Assembly (NCBI GenBank): GCA_019638385.1
Contig: JAHBTW010000004.1
Location: forward strand, 246,001-310,000
Direction: 5' to 3'
DNA from: Saprospiraceae bacterium
GTDB taxonomy: Bacteria; Bacteroidota; Bacteroidia; Chitinophagales; Saprospiraceae
Length of the DNA stretch: 64,000 nt
A program made the position numbers and the translations under genes. The notes under the pieces were generated by a model. That model was not told the DNA's origin, did no database searches, and saw only the letters and a program-made list of their open reading frames with translations. Shown here one piece after another: positions 35,979 through 44,439 of this stretch. How positions within the stretch are numbered: position 1 is the stretch's first letter; the number at the start of each line of letters is the position of its first letter.

Positions 35979-37652
35979 ATGCGATTGATCTGTTTGATTG
36001 TATGCCTGATAACTTCCGCTACGCTCTTCTCCCAAACCGTTGAAGAACTCACCAAAGAGTTGCAGCAGGCTACTACTGCCAAAGAGCGCATGTTTCTCAA
36101 TTATCAAATTGCGGAGGTGTATTTGCGCTCTACCGATAAAACCAAAGCCGTTGATTTTGGAAAAACCGCTCACCAAACAGCCATAGAGCAGGGCAACAAC
36201 GGCTTGGCCGCCCGCTCCGCCTACCTCATCGGCGATGCGTACGAGCGCTTGCGAAACGACCGCAACGCCGAGGTGTGGTACAAAACTTGCCTCAACTTCG
36301 CCAAAGCAGCCGGCGATTTCGATCTCATTGTGCAGAGCGTGAAGAAGCGCAGCAGGATTGCCACCAAAGACGGCAACTATCGCCGGGCTTATGAAATCAA
36401 TCAGGAGGCCTTTGATTACTTCAGCGGTAAGGGCACGAGTATCAGCGATTTGGAGGGACGGTACGAGGTGCAGAAAAATGTGATAGACCGGGAGAAGCGC
36501 GCCTTGATGGAGGAAAAAGCCCGCTTGGAGCGTGAAATATCCGGCCTGTCGAAAGAACGGGACCAACTCAGTACCGATAAATCCCAATTGGAAACCAAAC
36601 AGGAACAACTCGTACAGGAGAAAGCCCAGGTGGAAGCACAGATAACCCAAAAAGAAGAGGCCCTCGTATCGGTGGAAGAGGAGAAGCGCAAAGTAGAAGA
36701 ATTGGCCGGCGAAAAGGAAGCGGCGCTCCGCAGTTTGTCGCGTGAAAACCTGATTCAGGAAGCGGCGCTCAACGCAGCGAAAAAAGAGCGGGCAGAGGCC
36801 GAATTAGCCGTTCAGCAAGAGAAAACCCTGCGGGAACAAGAGAAAGCCGAGAACGAAAAAACCAAATTGCAACTGCTGCTCGGCGCAGCCGTCGGCGGTT
36901 TGGTATTGTTTTTTATGATTGTGCTGTATGTATCGAGCCGGCGCTCCAGAGCCAATCTTCAGCGCAAAAACAAACTCATCGAGATGGAGCGCGAGCGCTC
37001 AGATGAGTTGCTGTTCAACATCCTGCCCAAAACCATCGGCGAAGAACTCAAGGAATTCGGCAAGGCCCGCGCCCGGAAGTTTGAGCAGGCAACCGTGTTG
37101 TTCACCGATTTTAAAAACTTTACCCAAATATCTGAAAAGCTCAGTCCGGAAGAACTCGTGGAGGAAATTGACCGCTGCTTCAAGGGTTTCGATTTTATCA
37201 TTTCGCAATACCCCGACATCGAAAAAATCAAAACCATCGGCGATGCCTATATGTGCGCCGCCGGCCTCAACTCCGGCCTCGAAACGCCCGATAACCTCAT
37301 CCGTGCCGCACTGGAAATGCAGGAGTTCCTGCAGGAGCAAAAAGAGGAGCGCCTGCGCATCGGCAAGCCCTACTTTGAGGCGCGCATCGGCATGCACACC
37401 GGACCGGTGGTGGCCGGGGTGGTGGGTGTCAATAAATTTGCCTACGACATCTGGGGCGATACGGTGAATATTGCCGCCCGCATGGAGTCGCAGTGTGAAG
37501 AGGGCCGCATCAATATTTCGGAAACGACTTACAACTTAGTGCGCTACACGTTTGAGTGCAGCTACCGGGGCAAAGTGGAAGCCAAAAATAAAGGCGCCAT
37601 TGATATGTACTATGTGGAGCGGGTGTTCTCCGGAGCGTATGCCGGGGTATAG
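35979..37652 (+). CDS. Membrane adenylate cyclase with N-terminal helical sensor
   Basis: A 557-residue class III cyclase. A signal peptide (residues 1-19) precedes a TPR-like region (about 25-150), a long Glu/Lys-rich coiled coil (about 160-300), one membrane helix (about 303-325), and the catalytic domain (about 360-545). The metal-binding Asp residues are in VLFTDFKNF and IKTIGDAYM. The Lys in EKIKTIGD and Asp in YDIWGDTVNIAARM are the adenine-selecting pair, so ATP is the likely substrate. The sensor side faces the periplasm. No cAMP receptor is adjacent. The ATG at 35979 is preferred over a TTG nine bases upstream. Confidence 0.9.
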   Translation: MRLICLIVCLITSATLFSQTVEELTKELQQATTAKERMFLNYQIAEVYLRSTDKTKAVDFGKTAHQTAIEQGNNGLAARSAYLIGDAYERLRNDRNAEVWYKTCLNFAKAAGDFDLIVQSVKKRSRIATKDGNYRRAYEINQEAFDYFSGKGTSISDLEGRYEVQKNVIDREKRALMEEKARLEREISGLSKERDQLSTDKSQLETKQEQLVQEKAQVEAQITQKEEALVSVEEEKRKVEELAGEKEAALRSLSRENLIQEAALNAAKKERAEAELAVQQEKTLREQEKAENEKTKLQLLLGAAVGGLVLFFMIVLYVSSRRSRANLQRKNKLIEMERERSDELLFNILPKTIGEELKEFGKARARKFEQATVLFTDFKNFTQISEKLSPEELVEEIDRCFKGFDFIISQYPDIEKIKTIGDAYMCAAGLNSGLETPDNLIRAALEMQEFLQEQKEERLRIGKPYFEARIGMHTGPVVAGVVGVNKFAYDIWGDTVNIAARMESQCEEGRINISETTYNLVRYTFECSYRGKVEAKNKGAIDMYYVERVFSGAYAGV

Positions 37653-37694
37653 ATTTTTATTCAAACAAAAATTTTTAAAAACAACTTTACTTTC

Positions 37695-37702
37695 TAACTT
37701 TG
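37695..37702 (+). promoter_or_regulatory. Probable -7 element for parC
   Basis: TAACTTTG followed by CC, 65 bp before the parC ATG, matches TAnnTTTG. No clear TTG lies at the proper distance in the A-rich stretch upstream. Confidence 0.5.
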
Positions 37703-37766
37703 CCAACAAAAACGGGCAGAGTTGCCCCGTGTATTTTTACAACTCACAACGACCCACCTGAACGAT

Positions 37767-40412
37767 ATGAGCAAAGGAAGATCCGGCAGTCGCCCGGAAC
37801 AACATACCGACAGCGAAACCGGCCACGTCATCGGCTTGCAGGGAATGTACGAAGACTACTTCCTCGATTACGCCTCTTATGTCATCCTCGAACGGGCGGT
37901 GCCCGCCATCGAAGACGGCCTCAAACCCGTGCAACGCCGCATCCTGCATGCCATGTTTGAGCAAGACGACGGGCGTTTTCACAAAGTGGCCAACATCATC
38001 GGCAACACCATGCAGTACCACCCGCACGGCGATGCCGCCATCGGCGATGCGCTGGTGAACATGGGGCAGCGAGACTTGCTCATTGACTGCCAGGGCAACT
38101 GGGGCGATGTGCGCACCGGCGACAGCGCCGCCGCTTCGCGCTATATTGAGGGACGGCTCACCAAGTTTGCCCTTGATGTGGTGTTCAATCCTCAAACGAC
38201 GAACTGGCAGTTCTCCTACGACGGTCGCAAAAAGGAACCGGTAACCCTGCCGGCCAAGTTTCCGCTCGTGCTGGCGCAGGGCGTGGAGGGCATCGCAGTG
38301 GGCTTGTCCACCAAAATTCTGCCGCACAATTTTATTGAAATACTCAAGGCTTCGATCCAAATTCTCCAGGGCAAAAAGGTCAAAATTTACCCCGATTTCC
38401 CTACCGGCGGCTCCATTGACGTAGCCGACTACAACAGCGGCGCGCGGGGCGGCAAGGTGAAGGTGCGCGCCAAAATAGAGGTGTTGGACAAAAGCACGCT
38501 GGCCGTGCGCGACCTGCCCTATGCCGTTACTACAGGCTCGCTCATTGAGAGCATCGTGAAAGCAAATGACAAGGGCAAGATCAAGGTGAAAAAAGTGACC
38601 GACAACACCGCCGAACTTGTTGAAATCCTCATCGAACTGGCGCCCGGCGTTTCACCCGACGTGACGGTGGATGCGCTCTATGCTTTCACCGATTGCGAGG
38701 TGTCTATTTCGCCCAATGCCTGCGTCATCGTGCAGGATAAACCGATTTTCACGACGGTGGAAAATATCCTCGAAATTTCCACCAACAACACCCGCGAACT
38801 GTTGCGCCGGGAGTTGGAAATCAAAAAACACGAACTGGAGGAGAAGTGGCATTTCGCTTCGTTGGAGAAAATCTTTATCGAAAAGCGCATCTACCACGCC
38901 ATTGAAGAGTGCGAAAGCTGGGAAGAAGTGGTAGCCACCATTTACCGCGAATTGGCCAGGTATGTAGCCACGCCCTCCGACCCGCCGAAAACAAAAGCAG
39001 ATACCCGTTTGGTGCTGTTGCGCGACATCACCGACGACGACATCGGCCGGCTCACCGAAATCCGCATCAAGCGCATCTCCAAATACAATGTGTTCAAAGC
39101 CGACGAACTCATTCAACAAATTGAAGCCGAACTGCAACAGGTGAAGCACGACCTGGAACACATCACCGATTATGCCATTGCCTACTTTCAGCGGCTGCTG
39201 GACAAATACGGAAAAGGCCGTGAGCGCCGTACCGTCATCACTACATTTGATGCCATACAGGCTACGGAAGTGGTGGCCAACAACGCCAAACTTTATGTGA
39301 ACCGCACGGAGGGCTTCATCGGGTATGGGTTGAAAAAGGATGAGTTTGTGACCGATTGCTCCGACATAGACGACATCATCGTGTTTCGCCGCGACGGCAA
39401 ATTTTTGGTCTCCCGCATCAGCGAAAAAGTGTTTGTGGGTAAAGACCTCATCCATGTGGCGGTGTGGAAAAAGAACGATGAGCGCACCACCTACAACATG
39501 GCCTATCTGGACGGCAAGAGCGGGCGCAGTTTCGTGAAGCGCTTCAACGTGACGGCCATTACCCGCGACCGCGAGTACGATCTCACGCAGGGCAATCCCA
39601 ATTCCAAACTGCTTTATTTTTCTGCCAATCCCAACGGCGAGGCCGAAATTGTGATCGTGACCTTAGCGCCGAGTTCCAAAGCCAAAATCAAAGTGTTCGA
39701 CTACGACTTCGGCGAGTTAGAGATCAAAGGACGCGGCTCGCAGGGCAACATTCTGTCGAAATATCCGGTAAAAAAAGTGGTGCTCAAGGAGGCCGGAAAA
39801 TCCACGCTCGGCGCGCAGAAAGTGTGGATAGACGAGGTGAGCGGCAAGCTCAATACCGACAGCCGCGGCCGCCTGCTCGGCGAATTCGACACCGGCGACC
39901 AACTGCTGCTGACGTATAAAGACGGCGCCTACGAGGTAGCCGACATAGACCTGAATCGCCGCTTCGATCCCGAAGAAATATTGCACCTCGGCAAGTTCGA
40001 TCCCGAAACCGTCATTAGTGCCGTCCATTATGACGGCAACAAAGGCTGGACGATGGTCAAGCGCTTCCGGGTAGAGACGAAGTCCACCGGCGAACGCTTC
40101 TCTTACCTCAGCGAGCACAAGGATTCCAAACTGCTCTATGCCTCCGTGAAACCCGCGCCCCGCATTGAGTACAGCGTGAAGATCAAAGGCAAAAAAATAC
40201 AAGGCGAAGTTGATTTAGCCGACTTCATAGACGTAAAGGGCTGGCGCGCTGTGGGCAACAAACTCAGCGACCAAAAGCTCAGTTCTGTGAAAGAAATTGC
40301 CGAGCCGGAGGAAGTCGTTGCTCCGCCGTCGGAAGAACTGCCGGAAAAGCTCCATGCCGGGGATAGCATCGAGTTTGATATGGGGAAGAACGGGCAGGGG
40401 ACGCTGTTTTGA
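37767..40412 (+). CDS. parC: DNA topoisomerase IV subunit A
   Basis: An 881-residue type IIA topoisomerase breakage-reunion subunit. The 5Y-CAP core shows DYASYVILERAVPAIEDGLKPVQRRIL, the QTDR-region DARTGDSAAASRYIEGRL-like segment with catalytic Tyr near residue 125, and GIAVGLSTKILPHNF. The C-terminal half forms beta-pinwheel blades without a clear GyrA box, and the end DMGKNGQGTLF is typical of the Bacteroidota ParC-like subunit. The ATG at 37767 gives a normal N-terminus. The partner parE is not adjacent, which is slightly unusual. Confidence 0.92.
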   Translation: MSKGRSGSRPEQHTDSETGHVIGLQGMYEDYFLDYASYVILERAVPAIEDGLKPVQRRILHAMFEQDDGRFHKVANIIGNTMQYHPHGDAAIGDALVNMGQRDLLIDCQGNWGDVRTGDSAAASRYIEGRLTKFALDVVFNPQTTNWQFSYDGRKKEPVTLPAKFPLVLAQGVEGIAVGLSTKILPHNFIEILKASIQILQGKKVKIYPDFPTGGSIDVADYNSGARGGKVKVRAKIEVLDKSTLAVRDLPYAVTTGSLIESIVKANDKGKIKVKKVTDNTAELVEILIELAPGVSPDVTVDALYAFTDCEVSISPNACVIVQDKPIFTTVENILEISTNNTRELLRRELEIKKHELEEKWHFASLEKIFIEKRIYHAIEECESWEEVVATIYRELARYVATPSDPPKTKADTRLVLLRDITDDDIGRLTEIRIKRISKYNVFKADELIQQIEAELQQVKHDLEHITDYAIAYFQRLLDKYGKGRERRTVITTFDAIQATEVVANNAKLYVNRTEGFIGYGLKKDEFVTDCSDIDDIIVFRRDGKFLVSRISEKVFVGKDLIHVAVWKKNDERTTYNMAYLDGKSGRSFVKRFNVTAITRDREYDLTQGNPNSKLLYFSANPNGEAEIVIVTLAPSSKAKIKVFDYDFGELEIKGRGSQGNILSKYPVKKVVLKEAGKSTLGAQKVWIDEVSGKLNTDSRGRLLGEFDTGDQLLLTYKDGAYEVADIDLNRRFDPEEILHLGKFDPETVISAVHYDGNKGWTMVKRFRVETKSTGERFSYLSEHKDSKLLYASVKPAPRIEYSVKIKGKKIQGEVDLADFIDVKGWRAVGNKLSDQKLSSVKEIAEPEEVVAPPSEELPEKLHAGDSIEFDMGKNGQGTLF

Positions 40413-40438
40413 GGGCTGGGAGCATTGATCTATATTTG
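40409..40438 (+). promoter_or_regulatory. Promoter of the restriction-modification operon
   Basis: TTG (40409-40411, overlapping the parC stop), 19 bases, then TATATTTG (40431-40438), a full match to the Bacteroidota consensus. The expected start near 40445 gives a leader of only about 10 nt before the methyltransferase ATG. Confidence 0.75.
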
Positions 40439-40454
40439 CAAAAACAGATGAAAA

Positions 40455-41420
40455 ATGGAAGTCAAAGAGCCGCTGTTTGAATATGTATCGCCCCATATTA
40501 CCACGGATGTGGTGTGTGGGGAATCCAAAAGTATATTGAAAAATATTGACGATGAAAAGTTTGACCTGATCATAACTTCTCCCCCATACAACATCGGAAA
40601 GTCCTATGAAGTGAAACAATCCATTGAACAGTATTTGGGAACGCAAAAAGAAATAATATCGGAATTGGTGAGAGTGCTGTCCCGGCAAGGAAGTATTTGC
40701 TGGCAGGTAGGAAATTATGTAGATAAAGGAGAAGTGTTTCCTTTGGATATTTACTATTATCAAATTTTTAAGACATTGGGTTTACGGCTCAGGAATCGAA
40801 TAATTTGGCATTTTGGACATGGGCTGCACGCCAGTAATCGCTTTTCAGGCAGATACGAGACGATCCTTTGGTTTACGAAATCTGACGAATACATATTCAA
40901 TTTAGACAACGTTAGAGTTCCATCCAAATATCCGGGGAAGCTTCATTTCAAAGGGGATAAAAAGGGGTTGCCATCGGGTAATCCACTGGGAAAAAACCCT
41001 TCGGATATTTGGGAAATTGTTGCTCAGGATTGGGAAAACGAATTGTGGAATATCCCGAATGTAAAATCTAATCATCCTGAAAAAACAGAGCACCCTTGCC
41101 AGTTTCCTGTCGAATTGGTGGAAAGATGTGTGCTCGCTCTCACCAACACAAAAAGTTGGGTGCTTGACCCCTTTGCCGGAGTAGGTTCTACGCTATTAGC
41201 GGCATTAAAAAATGAACGTCATTCTATGGGTATTGAGAAAGAGTCAAATTACTGTGCTATTGCGGAGCAGCGAATCAAAGATTTGAAAGATGGGCGGCTC
41301 AAAATTCGGCCAATCAATAAACCAATACACATACCTTCTGCTAATGATAAAGTTGCCAAAATTCCCGGCGAATGGAAATCAGAGAATGGCCTTAAACCAA
41401 ATACATTATTCGAGATATGA
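40455..41420 (+). CDS. DNA methyltransferase of a BglII-like RM system
   Basis: A 321-residue amino-methyltransferase. The catalytic motif TSPPYN (about residues 42-47) precedes the AdoMet-binding motif DPFAGVGST (about residues 237-245), the order of beta-class enzymes that make N4-methylcytosine or N6-methyladenine. A variable target-recognition region lies between. Its stop overlaps the start of the endonuclease gene by four bases. The gene is AT-richer than its neighbours, suggesting horizontal acquisition. Given the endonuclease, the target is probably AGATCT or a RGATCY-like site (inference). Confidence 0.9.
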   Translation: MEVKEPLFEYVSPHITTDVVCGESKSILKNIDDEKFDLIITSPPYNIGKSYEVKQSIEQYLGTQKEIISELVRVLSRQGSICWQVGNYVDKGEVFPLDIYYYQIFKTLGLRLRNRIIWHFGHGLHASNRFSGRYETILWFTKSDEYIFNLDNVRVPSKYPGKLHFKGDKKGLPSGNPLGKNPSDIWEIVAQDWENELWNIPNVKSNHPEKTEHPCQFPVELVERCVLALTNTKSWVLDPFAGVGSTLLAALKNERHSMGIEKESNYCAIAEQRIKDLKDGRLKIRPINKPIHIPSANDKVAKIPGEWKSENGLKPNTLFEI

Positions 41421-41989
41421 GAATTGCAGGGATTTATTCTTTTAATGGAGGGACAGAATATGTTCAGCAGCATTTTTCGGTGGAACTGAACGAGTTGATA
41501 ACAGCCATTAAAAATATTGACGCTGCCTTGTACAAAACAAAAGTGAGCAAAGAGAAAACTATGCTGGATAAAGTGCTCTTCAGCCCGGTAGGACTAAACA
41601 AGGCATTCAAAGAGGAGCTATATCCTTTGGGCTGGGCGAACGTGAAGGAAACTTGTTATTACAGCCCATCCTACTATGTAGATGGATATGAAAGCCTTTC
41701 TCAAAAAAAGGTGTATCCTTTCAGAGATATGGACTTCGTAAAGAACAAACTCGGAATAGAAGTTCAGTTTGGCAAGTACTCTTTCATGGTTTATAATGTC
41801 TGTGCAAAGATGACTATTTTCAAAAAGTTAGGACATATTGAGGCAGGCATTGAAGTGGTTCCTGTAAAAGAACTTGCAGCGCAAATGAGCACAGGCGTGT
41901 CTTACTTCGAACAGTTTGTGTGGGATTTAGAGCAACGAGGCGTCTCAGATATAGACATTCCGGTCATGATCATCGGAATCACTTCATAG
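41417..41989 (+). CDS. BglII-family type II restriction endonuclease
   Basis: A 190-residue endonuclease. The segment MDFVKNKLGIEVQFGK carries Asp106, Glu115 and Gln117 with exactly the D-x8-E-x-Q spacing of the BglII/BstYI active site, and MIIGI near the end and the YEQFVWDLEQRG-like helix fit that fold. It follows the methyltransferase with an ATGA overlap. Recognition of AGATCT or RGATCY is likely from family membership but is not provable here. AGATCT sites do occur in this window (for example 23401 and 50725), so the host DNA must be protected by methylation. Confidence 0.85.
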   Translation: MRIAGIYSFNGGTEYVQQHFSVELNELITAIKNIDAALYKTKVSKEKTMLDKVLFSPVGLNKAFKEELYPLGWANVKETCYYSPSYYVDGYESLSQKKVYPFRDMDFVKNKLGIEVQFGKYSFMVYNVCAKMTIFKKLGHIEAGIEVVPVKELAAQMSTGVSYFEQFVWDLEQRGVSDIDIPVMIIGITS

Positions 41990-42521
41990 CCTTATCCGCA
42001 GCCCGGCGTATTTCCGCCTCCGCATACACCTCATTTTGCCAACCCAACCATTCGGCGCCTTCCGGCAGATAGCTGTGGCGAAACCACGCTTCGAGCGCGG
42101 TGCGGACGGGGTCGTACGCCATGCGCAGGGTGATGAAATCCTCCACGGGAAGGCTGCGCGCATCCGGCACTTCCGGCACCGCTATGATACAGGTGATCGT
42201 TTTACCGCCCGTGCGCCATTGTACGGCGGCGATGGGGAGCACCATTTCGGCGCGGGCGTCGGATAACGGCCCACTGATGAAGAGGCAAAGCAGCGGCGCG
42301 CCGTCTTCACCGATAGTGGAAGGTATGATGCCGAGATGACCCGGTGCAGGCAGGCCGGGGCGCGGGGTAGGGTAAGTGCCGGCGGGGTATCGGGGCACAA
42401 AATTAACCCCTTGCTCAGTAAAAGCCGGAAGCCGGGAATTGTCGGCGGCTTCGCGCCGGCAGGAGCACAGGGCCGTCAGTGCAATGGCGAGGAACAAGCA
42501 GGGTAGGGGATGGCAGTGCAT
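41979..42521 (-). CDS. Inorganic-pyrophosphatase-fold lipoprotein with degenerate active site
   Basis: A 180-residue lipoprotein: signal with lipobox ending in Cys21 (LCSC). The mature part follows family I pyrophosphatases closely: PAGTYPTP, LGIIPSTIGEDGAPLL, a PIAAV strand, CIIAVPE, a helix LEAWFRHSYLPEGAEWLGW and QNEVYAEAEI (compare GWENAEAAKAEI in the E. coli enzyme). The metal-binding DGDPLD reads DGAPLL and the Asp-rich DEAGEDAK loop reads RTGGKT, so most catalytic aspartates are gone. A binding or structural role in the envelope is more likely than hydrolysis. Its 3' end overlaps the endonuclease gene by 11 bp, tail to tail. Confidence 0.82.
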   Translation of the reverse strand: MHCHPLPCLFLAIALTALCSCRREAADNSRLPAFTEQGVNFVPRYPAGTYPTPRPGLPAPGHLGIIPSTIGEDGAPLLCLFISGPLSDARAEMVLPIAAVQWRTGGKTITCIIAVPEVPDARSLPVEDFITLRMAYDPVRTALEAWFRHSYLPEGAEWLGWQNEVYAEAEIRRAADKAMK

Positions 42522-42667
42522 ACGCTCAATTTTTTTACGGCCGTGACAATGTTGTACAAATGTACTTCAGTGCAACGTTATTTTAGCCTTAGCGGCAAAT
42601 CCAGGAACCCCTTTCGGGAATTAATCACCGGCATGAGGAGTTGAATGAAAAAAAATTTGGCGCTTTG

Positions 42668-42698
42668 TTGCCAGATATGGACAATCCCTATACCTTTG
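42668..42698 (+). promoter_or_regulatory. Promoter of the tRNA genes
   Basis: TTG (42668-42670), 20 bases, then TACCTTTG (42691-42698), 39 bp before the first tRNA. It is one of the clearest matches to the consensus in the window. Confidence 0.8.
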
Positions 42699-42737
42699 CC
42701 CTTCCAAAACGGAAACGTCCGTTTTTGCACGAAAATT

Positions 42738-42811
42738 CGGGGTGTAGCGCAGCCAGGTAGCGCGCGTCGTTCGGGACGACGAGGTCGGAGGTTCGAACCC
42801 TCTCACCCCGA
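42738..42811 (+). tRNA. tRNA-Pro (anticodon CGG)
   Basis: Acceptor arms CGGGGTG and CACCCCG pair perfectly. The anticodon stem CGTCG/CGACG encloses loop TTCGGGA with anticodon CGG, reading codon CCG. The T loop is TTCGAAC. The 3' CCA is not encoded and must be added. Confidence 0.96.
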
Positions 42812-42875
42812 CATTGAATTCAAAATTTCAGGTAAGTGTAGTAGCTCATCGCTCCCACAAGAGCGAATACCACAC

Positions 42876-42951
<76 letters not shown>

Positions 42952-42972
42952 TCATCCAACCCGGTTATGATT

Positions 42973-43012
42973 CAAAAGCCTTCGGTATTGCTGCCGGGGG
43001 CTTTTGTTTTTT
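42973..43012 (+). terminator. Terminator of the tRNA transcript
   Basis: CAAAAGCC (42973-42980) pairs with GGCTTTTG (42999-43006) with an inner CGG/CCG pairing, followed by TTTTTT. It lies 21 bp after tRNA-Thr. Confidence 0.88.
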
Positions 43013-43069
43013 CGGGATGCTCTTCGGGAAACGGGTATATTTGTCACTGCATAATAATACCTGAATGAA

Positions 43070-44383
43070 ATGAAAATGACTACCTGTCGGATTCTCTCCC
43101 TCTTTGTGTTAATGCTGAATGGCGTTTTTGCCGATAGCCAATCCTACACCTCCTTTTTCACCGGCAACGCTATCAACATCGTCACGCCGCCGCAGGGCGG
43201 CATCTGCATGATGGGCGGCGCAACGGAGAGCGACGATGCCATGCGCTGGTTTTTGCAGCGCGCTGCCGGCGGTGATGTGCTCGTATTGCGGGCAAGCGGC
43301 TCCAACGGCTATAACGATTATTTGTACAGCGAACTCGGCGTGTCAGTCAATTCGGTGGAAACCATTGTGTTCAACAATGCAACGGCTGCCGCCGAACCGT
43401 ATATACACCAAAAAATTGCGCAAGCTGAAGCAATATGGTTTGCCGGCGGCGACCAGTGGCGCTATGTCTCCTGGTGGCGCAACACAGCCATTGACAGCCT
43501 CATCAACGATGCCATCCTGAATCGCAACATCGTCATCGGCGGCACGAGTGCCGGCATGGCCATTCTCGGCGGCGCGTATTTCACCGCCAAAAATGGAACC
43601 GTAACCACCGCCGAAGCGCTCGCCAATCCTTACCACGTCAGGGTGGCAGTGGACTCTGCGCATTTCTTGGACCTCCATCATCTGCGCGATGTCATCACGG
43701 ATACGCATTACGACAACCCGGTGCGCAAAGGCCGGCACGTCACTTTTATGGCGCGTATGTTTCAGGATTGGGGCATGCAGGCCAAGGGCATTGCCTGCGA
43801 CGAATACACTGCCGTGTGTATCCTGCCCAATGGCAACGCTTCCGTTTATGGTCGCTTTCCCGCCGGCGATGACAATGCCTATTTCATCCAAACCAATTGC
43901 GAACTCGACGAGCAACTGCCCGAAATCTGCGCTCCCGGCACGCCGCTGCACTGGAACCGGGGCGGGCAGGCCCTCAAAGTATATAAGATAAAAGGCACGC
44001 CGACAGGCAACAACCGCTTCGACCTCGTTGATTGGAAATCGGGCTTCGGGGGTACCTGGGAAAACTGGCACGTCAACAACGGCGTATTCAACGAAGCGCC
44101 CGGCAACGCCATTGATTGTGAGGTCGTTTCTTCCGTCGCTTATTTAGGCGCCGATGCCGGCATCTCTGTGTTTCCCAATCCAACCCACGGCGCTTTGTTC
44201 ATCACAGCATCCGGTACGGATATTCAATCCATCAGCCTTTCTGATTTGAATGGGAAAGTGCTTCTCCAAGACCGACAATTCACCGGCGCTCCGCTCGACA
44301 TTGCGCATCTTTCCTCCGGTATTTATCTATTGAAAATACATACTGCGCAAGGCGTATTTGTCGCGAAGGTGTTGAGGCGGTGA
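43070..44383 (+). CDS. Secreted cyanophycinase-like serine peptidase (S51) with T9SS sorting domain
   Basis: A 437-residue exported protein. A signal peptide ends near FADSQS. The catalytic domain (about 30-340) is of the cyanophycinase/peptidase E type: GGICMMGGATESDDAM, WFAGGDQWRY and the nucleophile elbow GGTSAGMAILGG, followed by DTHYDNPVRKGRH, a likely substrate-pocket region. The last ~75 residues, from ISVFPNPTHGALFI, form a type A T9SS domain. It may cleave beta-Asp-Arg or related acidic peptides outside the cell (inference). A TATATTTG box (43036-43043) lies 27 bp upstream. Confidence 0.9.
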   Translation: MKMTTCRILSLFVLMLNGVFADSQSYTSFFTGNAINIVTPPQGGICMMGGATESDDAMRWFLQRAAGGDVLVLRASGSNGYNDYLYSELGVSVNSVETIVFNNATAAAEPYIHQKIAQAEAIWFAGGDQWRYVSWWRNTAIDSLINDAILNRNIVIGGTSAGMAILGGAYFTAKNGTVTTAEALANPYHVRVAVDSAHFLDLHHLRDVITDTHYDNPVRKGRHVTFMARMFQDWGMQAKGIACDEYTAVCILPNGNASVYGRFPAGDDNAYFIQTNCELDEQLPEICAPGTPLHWNRGGQALKVYKIKGTPTGNNRFDLVDWKSGFGGTWENWHVNNGVFNEAPGNAIDCEVVSSVAYLGADAGISVFPNPTHGALFITASGTDIQSISLSDLNGKVLLQDRQFTGAPLDIAHLSSGIYLLKIHTAQGVFVAKVLRR

Positions 44384-44396
44384 GGAGGAATAATTA

Positions 44397-44417
44397 GCTG
44401 CGAGCTGCGAGCTGCGA
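44397..44417. repeat. Three copies of heptamer GCTGCGA
   Basis: GCTGCGA is repeated three times exactly in the 56-bp gap between the convergent peptidase and M20 genes, followed by a run of AGCTC words. It is another instance of seven-base periodicity in intergenic DNA of this window. Confidence 0.7.
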
Positions 44418-44439
44418 GTTTGTCTGGAGAACTCGAAGC

